DNA from: Gnetum montanum
Lineage: Eukaryota > Streptophyta > Gnetopsida > Gnetales > Gnetaceae
Assembly: GCA_015680685.1 (NCBI GenBank)
Contig: MNCI01018178.1
Span: forward strand, 218,308-282,307
DNA: 64,000 bases
Reading direction: 5' to 3'
A model generated the notes under the pieces. The model was not told the origin of the DNA. It ran no database searches and was given only the letters and a program-made list of their open reading frames with translations. The position numbers and the translations under genes are program-made. How positions within the stretch are numbered: position 1 is the stretch's first letter; each line of letters opens with the position of its first letter. This document shows, in pieces, positions 24,196-36,700 of this stretch.

Positions 24196-25407
24196 AAAAC
24201 TAGAATCTATCAATAGGAAACCCATGAAGCAAGCACGCATGATCATTCTTGCACTACATCCTTACCAGACAAAGTGAGTACGAGGTTGGAACAGACGCAA
24301 CGCCACTACCCCAATGGCATCCTACTGATTCCTCGGATATGCCAAAAGGCATACTACTGATCCGTCGAAGATGTTGCTACGACATCCACTCTGTAGTTGC
24401 AGCTCTTGGGATCAACTTCATCACTTAAAGCACTCAAAGAAGCTATGGTCATCCGTGATTTCAATAGCCTCCACCATCGTTGCTACTAGATTCTGCCTTG
24501 GCAAGTTCATCTGACTAGTTCTTTGCCTAGTCGATGAAGTAAGATGAATCTGGCTATTGATGGGAGCTGCATGAATGGTGGCATCAACATTGGGACCCTT
24601 GCTTCTTGCTCTTGGCCCCTCTTTCGTAGTTTTCATCCACCTTTTCGCTTTGGATAATGCTTGTTTCAACAGCCTCCCTCCTTAGCGATCAGGACGTTTG
24701 TTTCTGGCTCTCTATTCTTTGTTATGTTTTGCAGGTTACTTGTTACAACAGTGTTGATCGAGAATACTTTCATTAGAAGGTGAGGTGCTACAACGTTCTG
24801 AGGTGGCTACTCAGACTAGCCTGGTTACTTGGAAGTGCAAACCCTACCTCTCCCTCCATCGGATGCCTTACTTTGTTCTCCCCTTTCCTTATCCTTACAA
24901 TTGTCTTTACCTTCTTCTCCACTTGTATAGAACATAAGCATTAAGTAGATTTTTTTTGCATTATCATGTCCACAAACAGACGTAACGCAGCTCACCTTGT
25001 GGAATGTAATCTGCATTTTTCAAAAAAAAAAAGGGACAAAATATGTCAAATGGATGTAAAACAACTCATCCAGGCCATGCGGGCATAACACAACTCGTCC
25101 TTGCAAGCCCTTCATATGTAGTATGACAGCATAACCTTTTGTAAACACATTAGTGAAAGGATGTAATGACTTGTTCGGAGAAGCTTCATGTTCAGGTATT
25201 TGAGTCTTCCCAGAACCTCCTTTCTCTAACTCTTGTAAGATCCCTTCTATACTCTATTTCCCTCCATCTTTGCACTTATAAGTTTGATAGAGCAACATTT
25301 GAGCAATCTCTGATGGACGCTGTTGATGCCTTTACCTATATGGTATTTCGTATTCTTTGTTGACATCTTTCGGGCAAGCCCTCTAAACGTCAACAAAGAG
25401 TGACCCT
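24196..25407 (+). other. 3' untranslated tail and polypurine tract of element B
   Basis: No convincing gene is seen; minus-strand frames here have no recognisable domain and no counterpart in A or C. The last part holds an inverted repeat CTTTGTTGAC (25355-25364) and GTCAACAAAG (25389-25398). It is followed by the purine tract AACAAAGAG directly before the 3' LTR. Confidence 0.6.
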
Positions 25408-26787
25408 TGAAACACCGTAAAAATTTCGAGGCCTTGATAGTTCAGCAAAAAACTAGTGATTCAGGCAAAGGGTCGCAACAAGGCACAGCACAGCAAGTTC
25501 CTTTTTAGTGAAAGACCTGTCCTGCCATGCTGTGTGGCATAGCACAAAAGAATTCCAGAAGACAGAACAAAGTAACGGGTGCACAATTGCAAGTTGTTGC
25601 AAATTCTTTATGTTTCGAGAAGTTTAACTTTTGAAATATTACGCTGCATTACGCTACATAGCATAACGTCGCGTTATGCCGTGTAATGTCAGAAAATAGT
25701 ACACCGCAACATCAGGGATGACAAATGTTCAAGACTTCAACAACACTTCGATCTTTTGCAAGTGCGCTATTTTACGTTGAGTTATGTTATGAAGTGTAAT
25801 CTAGCACAGTGCAGCGTAACGCAAGCATAGACAAAAGCAACATAATATAAGTAGCAGGAGTCTGTAAGATGCGATACACTCTCTAGCGTATCATAGCGTA
25901 ATGAAGAAATAGCTTATCGCCAAAGTCCCAGTTTACGACATATTACACTTTACAGCGTAAGGCAGTGTGGCATCGTAAGCTTCAACAATAAGCACAGTAA
26001 GTCAATGGCATTTTTGTAGGTTCAGGACACGTATCATCTAAACTGCATTTTTCTTCTAATCTCAATCATATAAAAATATCAGCTGACAAAGATCAAAAAA
26101 TGGGAGGGGGGGAAGCAAGAAGAATTACTCCAAGATTGATAGATTTTCTCTACAAGTAATTTTTCCTTCCATTGGCAATTATTGACAACTTCTAGCAAGG
26201 ATCGACAAGAAGGAAAAAAGACCAGTAACAGCAAGAATATCGAAGACAGGTGATGAGAACCTTTGGTCAGAAACAATTGATTGACAGACATTCTGCTTCG
26301 AGTTTAACCTCCTTGTATCTAGATCTGCTAGAACAAGGTAGATCAGTTTTGCCTATTTCATCTATGAACAGCTTTGCTTGTTGTCGGTACGAGCTTCGTT
26401 TAAATCAAAGTCCACTTGTAATCATTGTATCTAATATATTCTTTTCGCAAGTCAGATCCCAGATTTTGGGGTTTGATAACATTTCAAATCAGATCTCTTG
26501 TCCCCTATTTGTATGAATTTTGCAAATTGCTTTAAACCGATTATGTCCTTTTCGATAACCTACGAAATTAACAACGTTACAACCTTCTCACAAAGAAGAA
26601 TTGTTCTACCATTCAAAATCACAACCATTTTTACTGATCAAATAAGTCCCTGTCTGATCGACAAGATCATTCAGGGCACCTCGGATTTTTTTTTCTCTAG
26701 CACGGTCCTCGCTTAGATCCAGGGTTAGAACTATGTACATAGACTTTCGTTCGGTATTTCCAGCAATCGACGTTTTCCATTGTTACA
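25408..26787 (+). repeat. 3' LTR of element B
   Basis: TGAAACACCG...TGTTACA, about 1380 bp, similar throughout to 9326-10634. It has an extra motif cluster at about 25630-25695 (TTACGCTGC, TTACGCTACATAGC, GCGTTATGCC). Its TATA box TATAAAAAT is at 26069-26077. Confidence 0.9.
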
Positions 26788-26792
26788 GGATG
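26788..26792. repeat. Target site duplication of element B, right copy (GGATG)
   Basis: Identical to 9321-9325. The D LTR resumes with CTAATGCTAGTTAATTTAG, matching the 3' LTR of D from about 48145. Confidence 0.9.
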
Positions 26793-27080
26793 CTAATGCT
26801 AGTTAATTTAGACTTAGTTCATTAGTTAGAGTTAGTTAGTTCCTCAACCCTTCACCTCGATAGCATAGGAGATAAAACCGGAAAGGATATAAAAATCATA
26901 TACCTCGGACTTACTTAACCATACACCGTGACAAACACAAGTAAGTCTGGGAAGACAACGAATGATTAACCCAAAGTGTTCCATGGGGCATGTAGGCATT
27001 TAGTCTATGAAGTTCAACCGGGTCACGCGTGCTACGCTCGTTTCGTATGGTTGAGTGTAGGGGTACCTTGCCACTCATCA
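26793..27080 (+). repeat. 5' LTR of element D, second part
   Basis: It matches 48144-48431 of the 3' LTR and ends CCACTCATCA. The two parts together are about 880 bp against 909 bp for the 3' LTR. Confidence 0.88.
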
Positions 27081-27224
27081 TTGGCTCTGTTGCTGGGGAC
27101 TAAGTGTTTGTACACCGAATAGAACATAAAGGATATCACTCACATCGTTGGGAGCCTAAATGAAACTTAGGGTTAATTAATTAAACAAGAATTTATATAA
27201 CGGTGAAATAGCACACTGATAACA
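27081..27224 (+). other. Primer-binding site and leader of element D
   Basis: TTGGCTCTGTTGCTGGGGA begins at the LTR end. It resembles the TGGCGCC..TTGCCGGGGA sites used by several plant Ty3/gypsy groups. The short leader runs to ATG at 27225. Confidence 0.65.
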
Positions 27225-29701
27225 ATGTCTTCTTCTCATAAGAGCAACTCACCACCTAAGGACCATACACGAGACAGTCGGCAACATAAAACACATAGCC
27301 AAAATTAGCAAGTGCCTCAATAATATAAGATGACATATACTCATCCCGATGAGTATATCCCCAACTTTACTTTTATTCTCCATCAAGACGAACAGATGCC
27401 CTGGAGATATTTGCAAGGTAACATTGTGTTACCTACAGATCGATCAGTCCCAAACATGCTTCTCCATGCTTTGGCATAGATTGGCATGACATAATTGTAT
27501 GCGGAATATGTTTTGGATGACTTTGACACAAGGGATTATCATCCCATAAAAGCACAACGTATTCGGGACTCAAGGCAGGAGAGTCAACATACAGTGCTGA
27601 AGGGCAAAGGTCTGCACGTCCTTAGCAAAATAGGAGATGAGGAACCCCTTATAACAGGTTCTTTCCCTCCTAATGATGATGAGGAGGTTGGGTATTAGAA
27701 CCTACGATCAATGATACATAAGCATGGTTCTGATGCCTATGAATACCAACTGTTCACAGAGGGAACAACCACTCATGCTAAGGACGGGGACTTAGATCGT
27801 CACCACGATCGGGGCTGTAGCAACTGAAGAGAAGGCAAGAAACATCGTTATGGTGATGGTTCCCCTTCTTCTTCCCCTTCTTCACATCACTCACCCTCTC
27901 CTTCCACATCTAGGCACAGCCATCATTAATACAACGGAGAGGATAAAGGTAAGAAAAATGAGAGACCTTGACAGGAAAGTTGAGAGAGAGGACAAGGGCA
28001 AGGATGTAGGGAGAGTAGGGAACAACGCAGACATCACAGGCATCATGAAAGAGATGACCATGACGAGCCCCTACTCGCAACCTGAAGTATGCTTGACATA
28101 ACGGAGGCAGTTAGGATTCTCACAAGGCATTTAAAAGATAGTCGGATCAAACGTTTAGACATGAACAATATCCCACGAATTGATGTGGGATATAATGTTG
28201 ATCCACAAAATCATTTACAGGCATTCCACGATGCCTGTACCTTGCAGAATATAGAAAATGAGTGGAAAAACTTAAGTTGTTCCCAAGGACACTCACCAAG
28301 GAAGTAGAGAGCTGGTACCGGTCCTTAGAACCGGAAACCATCAGGAGGTGGAGTACGATGCTAGAACTGTTCAATGAAAAGTATCAAAAGTACTCCAGAG
28401 TGTCCAATTTGCATAAGCAGATCCAAGGCTGGAAGTAAGGTACTCATGAACCCTTGGATGCTATCATGACCTACTACTACACATTGTTACATCGTTGACC
28501 GGGCCATGGGTATGCTTAGCGGGATCAACTTCATCACATCGTGGATGGGCTAAGGCATGAAACGAGAAGAACCCTTGGAACTTATGCCCAAGGGAGACTC
28601 TCACAAATTAGAGCCCATGAAGTACATAGCTTGTTGGAACAAGTAGCAAAAGAAGAAGGTGAACTATGAAAAAGTGAAAGTGCGGAAGAATACAACCATG
28701 ACCTCTCTCTTCGAAAGAAGGGAGTAAAATTTTGCGATGAAGAGGATGAGTCACCAATCGAAGAGTTGGTGAACAGAAAGATCTTGCCACTTCAAAAGCT
28801 CACAACAGAAATAGTAGCTAAGGTAGATGACGTATGGAGTTCCTTAGACTATAAAATTGAAACTATCTTAAAAATTGTAGAAGAGTCTAGGGTAGAACAA
28901 AGTAGTGACAAAGGTAAGAAAAAGTGGAGAGATTTAGGCCCTACACATAACAAGGGTAAGGGGAAAATCACTAACTTTGATGTGGCTATGGACTCTGACA
29001 CAGACGATGATGATGGATGTGAGATCTGCCACTATGACCATCCTAAGGGATGTTGCTGCATCATCTCACATCTACAGGAGTTTGGGGTGTATGCGCTTAA
29101 TCCAAGACTTAACCAACGGAAAACACCCCAAAGGTTACCTTATCCACAAGGTAACCTCAGACAGTTCCACCAACCCTTAATGTGTTATCCAAGTGGAACT
29201 CCACTATAGCCCATCGGACAACATCAGCAATGGCAATACCCATAGTCATGGGGGATGCCATTGCCGAAACATCAGTACCCTTACCGGCAACCTGACCCTT
29301 ATGGATATTATGTGCAGCAGCCAATTTCTCCAAGTGACTCTATGAGTTACTCAACCCCCAACTGTTACTACCAACTTTTGGAGTACTTCAAAAGGACTCC
29401 TTCTCCTTTGGGAGACACTCCATACCCATACCATCCTCCAAATCCATCCACACCTCTTCCACTAGTAGTAGTTCCCATAACACCTCCTTCTCCAACAATG
29501 CAAGGGGAACTTCCTCCTCAACTGCAGCAACGTCACTCTACAAGAGCTGTAAATATTCAACCTGCTGCTAGTTCTGACAACTGTAAAGAGAGAAGACCTT
29601 TCTTCAGAACCAAAATCCTAGATAAACTCTCGCAACAACAAGCGGTCGAGCCCATGTACACACCTCCACCATCTAACACTTCGGAGCACCCTTCAGTCTA
29701 A
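27225..29701 (+). pseudogene. gag: Element D gag, broken by stops and a frameshift
   Basis: The frame opens MSSSHKSNSPPKDHTRD at 27225. A serine/histidine/lysine-rich middle part leads to the capsid region at about 28090-28440 (EAVRILTRHLKDSRI, VESWYRSLEPETI, MLELFNEKYQKYS). The frame changes near 28260-28280, where the capsid is shifted by an indel. After a charged stretch comes a compact zinc-knuckle-like block CEICHYDHPKGC (C-x2-C-x3-H-x3-C) at about 29019-29055. A Pro/Gln-rich tail follows. It is a typical Ty3/gypsy gag order, unlike that of A, B and C. Confidence 0.75.
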
Positions 29702-30085
29702 TACAGCTTAATGCATACGGTTATGTTAACGCATACCGTAACTGACTGGATGAAGGTAGGCCACCTTTCCAGGAAACTAACTGACCTTGGGAGTCCCTTA
29801 ATCTATTTACAAATTGCTAGAAATAAACCACATAGGGCTCTTCTTAACTCAGGTTCCAGAGTTAACTTAATTTCATGAGAGATGTATCATGCCTAGAACC
29901 TACCCCAACTTAAGAAGAGCAACATTCAACTAGAGCTGGTAGACCAGTCCATCACCATTCCCTTGGGATTGGTGGAGGACATCATCACCACTGTGTGGTT
30001 GGTCTTACCCAGCTAATTTTTTGGTGATTGAAGTTAACAACAACGAAGGGGACTTCCCAATTATAATTTGAAGGGCATGGCTAAG
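29702..30085 (+). pseudogene. Element D aspartic protease remnant
   Basis: About 29815-30000 reads RALLNSGSRVNLIS, then LELVDQSITIPLGLVEDI. This matches the retroviral-type aspartic protease core, but the catalytic Asp of D-S/T-G is Asn here. Stops lie around it. No RT follows. One undetermined base (n) lies at 30111. Confidence 0.6.
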
Positions 30086-31757
30086 TACAGTAGATGCATG
30101 CCTTAGGATCNAGTAGACACCCCGTGGTTGACAGCTATTAGAGGAAGCAGAAAAATATGCATGGAACAAACTGAGGAGAAAAACCATGGCAACAACAAAG
30201 GCATAGATACATTGGAATATGAGCGTCGCCAACTTCCATCCCTTAATCTAAGATGATCAATTGGGAGAAGTTGGACACTTCTTAGAAATTCGAACAGGTG
30301 CTCATTATTTTGGATCTCTCCCTTTCCAATCAGTCATGGGGGAGATGGCCACCTATGCTAATCATATGAGGCCCTTAGTTCTTTTTCAATTTTTGTTTTA
30401 CACATTTTTGTTTTACAACTTTTTTTTCTTACACATTTTTGTTTTACAAATGTGTTTAACTTTTCTAGTTTTTGTTTTACAACATCGTTATACCTTTTTC
30501 CATTTTGTGTGTGTGTGTGTGATCCACCCTGTAAGTTTGTCACCCAATAAGTGTTCGAAATGATGGTATGAACTATTTTCATATTGATTGCTAATATTTG
30601 GTTTTTACCTTTAAGTCACAATGTTGATACTAAGGTCTGTTCTTTTGATATGATAGGCATTGAGTTCACTTCAACCATCCATCCACCAGTTTCTATAGTC
30701 TCTCTCGACTTGGAAATGTATAGTCTCCTTCTTAATAAGAACTTCAATGAATCGGTGACTGGGTATTTCTCAAACTAAGGAAGGACTCAAGGATTACAAA
30801 GGGTGTGACTTCAAGGGAACTTGATGATTTTGTGTTGGCCATTCTCTTGGGTGCTTGGATGTTTTCTTTTTGAGTTTTCTTACCATTCTGATGTTACCCA
30901 ACTATCAAAAACTGAGACAATAAAAATAAAAAGTCTTTGCATGGTGTGGTTCTCACGCATAAAAACAAAAAACACAAAAAAAAAACAAAGTGAGAATTCA
31001 AAGCACACCCCTTAGATGCAATAAACTTGGGCTACAAGCATTGGTTATGGAACCAAAAGTGTTTGCTCTAACTAAGTCTCTTCTCGCTTCCCATTCTCTC
31101 CTTTGTTTCATCGGAATGGTGGTGGCTCTTAGCGGAAGCATTCTTCTTACTTCAAGAGGATGGTTTGGTCGAATGCATTGATGCGAAGTCACTGGATGTG
31201 GTTGGTTTGAGGCCAGAGTTGGAATGAGACTTGCTAAGTCACATTAATCATAAAACACACAAGGGGTTGTACACCACCTTGTGCTTGGGATTCCATTCCA
31301 TTTTCTTCTCTCCATTCTTCTCTCCATTATCCACCTCATTGTCGGTTATATCATTAGTGTATATATTTTGGTTGATGCATTGTTTTCTTTTTGGTAAACT
31401 CTTATGGTTAAGACTTTAACTCTTATTCCAAATAACATTCCCAGAGCCTACGGACTCTTTGAATGTGGGTTTGTCAGGGCATTTAGGGCATGAGCCTACT
31501 TTGGGGAGGACCCACTGACATTCCTATTTGGAGCATTAGTTAAATTATTTCCCTTAACATTTTGTAATTAATTTTATTTTATTCATTACCATCTTGACAT
31601 CCATTTCACTGATGTTTTCAGTTGTCCCTTTTTATCTATCTTTCTTACTCCTTTTCTTTCTCCATTCAAATGCTACCAGAGGTTCGCGATTAGTCATGGG
31701 GGTATGGGGCCCGATTTTTTTGATTTTCTCCTAGCCCCAAAATTTTTGATTTTCTTC
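30086..31757 (+). other. Element D non-coding interior, left of C
   Basis: No gene is recognised. There are pyrimidine-rich stretches with repeated TTTTGTTTTACA near 30390-30480 and a (TG)n run near 30505-30522. AGTCATGGGGGTAT occurs at 31692-31705, the same 14 bases that form the polypurine tract of D at 47510-47523. Confidence 0.55.
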
Positions 31758-31762
31758 CTAAC
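31758..31762. repeat. Target site duplication of element C, left copy (CTAAC)
   Basis: CTAAC precedes the TGAAACACCAC start of C and recurs at 47001-47005. Confidence 0.9.
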
Positions 31763-33034
31763 TGAAACACCACAAAATTTCGAGCTTAGTACTTCTCTAA
31801 CAAAAATCGAGCCAAGTCCTGATGGTCTAAGCATGGCTAAAGCTTGAGAACCCCACAAATAGCTTCAAGCGGAGTTGAACCCAACAAGAAGTAGGTCCTT
31901 GAGACCCATAGACGACCATGACATCTACTATCAAACCTGGCAACTTCGGAGCTTGAAATACTTAGTTTACACTAAGTATGTAATCTCAGCGTATACGCCT
32001 AGCGTATACGCTCGATGCTCACAGCATACACGCCCAGCGTATACGCCCCAGATTGTATCCCCAGCCTATATGCCCAACATACATGCTCAGCGTATACGCC
32101 TGATGTTCCTAGCGTATACGCCCCACATGTATGCTCAGCAAGTGCGACTGATGTATACGCCTGGCGAGCAATCCCCGAAGACGGCATGGAGATAGCACTG
32201 TAGACCAAGACCTAGTACAAGGCACCAATTCACACGAACAGAGCAACCATCAGCATCTACGCCCAGCGTATACACCCAGCGTCCACAGCGTATACACCCA
32301 GCGTATACGGCCAGCGTATACACCCACCTGATACAACGTATATGCCCAGCAAATGTAACATGTACACTTGTAAATTTTATGCTTTCGCACCCGGTCAATG
32401 CGCCACGTGTCACCCAACCCGAGTCTAACACCGAAACCTGTATAAAAATCCCAATTTTTCCTTAGATCAAGGTTGGCAATTTTGAGCAAAAACCAGAGGA
32501 AAACAAAGATGCTAAGAACCAGAGCAAAGAAACTTGTACGCTGGACAACCCTATACGCTAAGCATATAGCCTCTACGCTGTAACTATAGTGTGAACCAGC
32601 CCACAGTCATCCCTGCATCCACCGGGGCTTTTCGTCCACCTTATGTCAAAGCCACAACTGCGTTAGACCGGTGCATTGTAACTCTCATTTTGAAATATCA
32701 TTGTTACATTTTCTTCCTAAAATCTATTATAGTTTGCATTAATTGTTGCATATATTCTGTTTACGCTCTTTTACGTTTATGCTCCGTTCGCATCAATTAC
32801 GCTGTTTACGCTCTATTTTACGCCTGTTACATCGTTCACGTATAACCCAGCGTATAGCACCTCGGTGTACGTTTGGGGAAATCCTTGCCTGATCCACGTG
32901 CAGACCACTCAAGGTACTCTACCTTCGTTCATTCTAGCTCATCCTCAGGTGAAGGTAGGATCTTCTGTGCATGTCTGGATATCTCAAAGTCTCTGTTTCC
33001 TTCCAACCGGAGACCGACGATTTCGGAAGGTACA
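31763..33034 (+). repeat. 5' LTR of element C
   Basis: TGAAACACCACAAAATTTCG...GGTACA. It is dense in the palindrome AGCGTATACGCT (perfect at 32001-32012) and relatives at 31988-32160 and 32265-32345. A G-box CCACGTGT lies at 32403-32410 and the TATA box TATAAAAAT at 32441-32449. Confidence 0.9.
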
Positions 33035-33786
33035 GAAATTAGCGCTAGAAGGAGGGCCCCTACCTTAAACTTACTGTGCTTTAGAGCTCTTAACTTCTAC
33101 GCTGTTGAGTATACACCAAATCCTTTCTGCAGACCTCCCAACGTTTATGCTGCTCAATTCGAAACTTACTATCTACAAACTATCTAGCGTCTACGTTGCT
33201 TAGTTTAAAACTTACCATCTGCAAGTCTCTCAGCGTCTACACTGTTAACCATACGCTGACTCTGTCTGCAAGTCTCCAGCGTCTACACTGCTGAACATAC
33301 GCCGCCCGCTATACGCTGTAGACCCTATCTACGCTATACGCTGACCCTGCACATTTTACGCTGTAGACTTTGTCTACGCTGCACAAACAACTTTGTTTAC
33401 GTTGCTAACATGCACGCTGCTCATTTTACGCTGTAGATTTTGTCTACACTGCATACAAGACTCTGTTTGCGCCCTACGGCGTAAACTCGTTTACGCTGCC
33501 ATCCACATACGCTACACTCTGTATGCTATAAGCCCTGTTTACGCTGTACACTGACGTTGTCTACGCTGCTTAGCGTATACGCTGTATGATTTACACCGTA
33601 GATTCTCTACACTGACACTATACGCTGTATACCTATATGCCGTCTGCGCTCTCATTATACGCTGGTCGTTGAAGCCTATACACTGAGACCCAGTCTATAC
33701 GCTGTATGCTACCAACATAGGTTTACGCCGCACTAAGTGCACCAATTTCATATCCCTACACTGTATCACATCCTCAACTATTCATC
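33035..33786 (+). repeat. Leader of element C with primer-binding region and TACGCTG repeats
   Basis: TTAGCGCTAGAAGGAGGGCC at about 33039-33058 is the primer-binding region. From about 33090 to 33725 the leader is a loose array of TACGCTGTAGA, TATACGCTG and TTTACGCTGC motifs, the same core as in the LTR. No gene is present. Confidence 0.75.
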
Positions 33787-36700
33787 ATGAACACCGTAAA
33801 CACCACCGCTACAACCACCCAGGTCACAGACATCATAGGCACCATGGCTATTCAACAACCCATGGTACAACCCACCATGGGACCTCGCTAGTCTCTTAGA
33901 CTGCAGGGGAGGAACCCATCATTTAATGTCATAAACCAAGACCAATACAATTTCATATGTGTGAAAATACAAGCAGGCCTAACCGTTGACCAAACTGAGA
34001 TGGAGGTTAAAAGACAATTCGAATTGTTTCATAGGGGAGGACATGAGTTCATTCCTTCACCATACAATATCATTCCCCTCCCAAAGCATTATTCTGAGCT
34101 TATCTCTCAGCTCTTACTACTAAAGGACCAGCCTCTGGACCAGTCCGTGGTGAATCCTCACGTGTAAGAGGAGGATGACTTCGTGGCTCAATCCGAGCAT
34201 AAAGATTCATACCACACTCTTAGCCCACAAACTTATACGAATCCATCGTTCCACCCATTCACAGGCAAAACTTCATCCCTCCAACCATTCAAAATTATGC
34301 AAGCGCATGTGCCTCAACAAGAAGCATCCACTCTAATCCCCATTCCTCCAGCGATCGATGTTCAAGCCAACACGCTTCCCCTTGCAATCCCTCCTGCAGC
34401 CACGATATCCCCATTCTTACAAATGCATCCTCCTCAAAATAATGTAGGAGCAACCTTCCCACCCCAAGTGATAGGAATGCCGCATGTGATATCGGCTTCC
34501 ATGTCCGCTCATTACATTCCCCAGATCCAAACCCAGGGAGCCCCTTTTACCGCTGTAACTCAACCAACTCAGACCGCCCCTATACCAAATGTGACTGCCC
34601 AATGGGCGGCAATTGGTGCCCAACCACATCAATTCCCCCATTTTAGCATAGCCCCTCACACAGTTCTACCAGCTAACATTCCTCAAGGACAACCACAGCA
34701 ACAACAACCCCTCACCTACGATGTGCCGCCCCTCATACCACCTACTACAAATATTCTGCAAGTGCAACCCCCAACTACACAGCTCTCTGCTTTCCAACCC
34801 ACTACCCAACAATCTAACATATATACTGTACAACATCCCCAACTTGCCATCTCACCTAGTACCCAAGACTAGGCCAAAAAACTAATGCAGGAACTAACTG
34901 ACGAGGTTAAACGTCTCAAGACAGCCGCTGACGGAGAACTGAAGGTAGTGGACTGTTATCACGATGACCCTATCAGCTCTTCGGTCTCGTCCCTAACATT
35001 ACCCAAGGGTGTATCTTTGCCTACATTGACCAAATACAATGGGGAAATAGACCCCAACGCTCACCTCATAACGTTCAAACTAGAATACGCATTACTTCAA
35101 GCGTGACCACACTCCATTCTGCGAGTGTTCCCCATGTCCCTTGTAAGGAGAGCGCTTGATTGGTATTGGGCCTTGCCATAGAATTCAATATCTTCTTTGG
35201 AAGATTTATTGCATCAGTTCGTCACCAGGTTCAAGTATAACTTGAAGCCTGAAGCCACGTTGGACAGCCTCATAGAGGTTAAACAAGCACCCCTTGAACC
35301 TGTCCAGAAATTCATCCAGCGGTGGAGTGCTGCTCTCAACGAACTCCATGAGCCGATCCCAGAGACGTACCTCCTCACAATCCTAAAAGGGGTTGTCAAC
35401 GACTTCATCAAATCCAAACTGTATTATCTTAACGCACGTAATCTGAGTCAAGTGTTTGTGCAAATCAAGAGCATAGAGGAGGTAGCACAAAACAACCATG
35501 ATCTTGCATATTTAGCCTTTAAGAATCAACATAGTAAGAAAGATAAAGAAAAGGTTAAAACAACTATAGCAGCGTTAGCAGAAGCACAACAAGACAACAT
35601 GGCACAACAAAGAAAATCACCCGTTGCCCCTCCTAATTATGCCAAACCCACTCCCACAACCGCACCAGAGTCATCCTCATCACAGGACCCAACACCGAAT
35701 TGTATGAGAAACTTCGAGAGGAAGGACCCCTCTCAATACACATCACTACCCATGAAACCATTGCAACTATTTGACCAACTCCTGAAGGCTAGATTAATGA
35801 AACAAAAACAATTGTCCCCAGCAGTGATCCAGAGGCATGATCGATTTTGTCAACTAGTTCAAAACCTAAGCCTAGCGACGCCAAATGAACCCCCAGTACC
35901 AAAAGGTTTTAGAATGGATCACTTTTGTGACTATCACCAATGTAATGGGCATGGCATGGATTATTGTTTCATCCTGAAACAAGACATCCAACGAATGATC
36001 GATGGAGGTCAGATCACTTTTGATGAGGCCAACCCGGTCTAGCCGCAGAACTAGGCCATGGGTGTGTATAAAGACCCTCTAAATACCAAAGAGGCACCGT
36101 ACGTTATTAACACAATCTACCTAGATAATGAACTTGAAGAACCTAGCATTAACACCGTCTACTCTGACCATCAACAAATGCCTAATAAACCATTTGTAGT
36201 GCGTATTCCGCCCACTGTACAAACACCCATGCCTCAACCTTCATTCCCCCCGCAGAAACCTTATGTTGTCCAAATACCCCCTTCTATGGCAACTCCTAAC
36301 ACCTCGACCAACGAAAAACCATACGTGGTGCGCGTACCTTTCGTTGCTGCTTCCGCAAACTTACCAACACCTCCTACCCGGCCTTCCCCCTACGTAGTTC
36401 GAGTACCACCCTCGGTCGCAACAGGAGAGGTACAACCTCCGACTAGGCCAACTCCATACATCGTTAGGACATCTGAACGTCCTAATGATCACCAATCCTC
36501 CACTTCCCAATCACAAAATAAACCAAGCCCCTATGTCATCAAGGTGCCTAGCCAGTCTGGCACTCAACCGCAAGTGATTGTCCAATCGCAACCCCGCCCG
36601 ACTCCATACATGGTACAAGTCCTAAAGCAACCTGAGACCCCAAAACCAACTGCACCCCTGTGTCACGCATGAGAACGCTTAGCAGATAAACTTACACGTG

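Larger units (their letters stand above)
9326..26787 (+). mobile_element. Element B: complete Tat/Ogre-type Ty3/gypsy retrotransposon
   Basis: B is 17.5 kb, with LTRs 9326-10634 and 25408-26787 and target duplication GGATG. It has the full layout of gag-protease, array 1, antisense gene, array 2, RT-RNase H-RNase H-integrase, array 3, polypurine tract. The gag-protease reading frame is free of frameshifts but has about a dozen stops. The RT site is mutated (YVED). It is inactive but structurally complete, and it is the best copy for the full architecture. Confidence 0.92.

Noticed and set aside
24421-25016. Minus-strand frames in the B tail as a second antisense gene
   Set aside because: No counterpart in the tails of A or C, no domain and no clear splice sites.
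30505-30522. (TG)n run as a structural signal
   Set aside because: Ordinary short microsatellite.
31980-32345. CRISPR-like array of short repeats in the C LTR
   Set aside because: Repeats are short palindromes with irregular spacing in eukaryotic LTR DNA; there are no fixed repeats with unique spacers.
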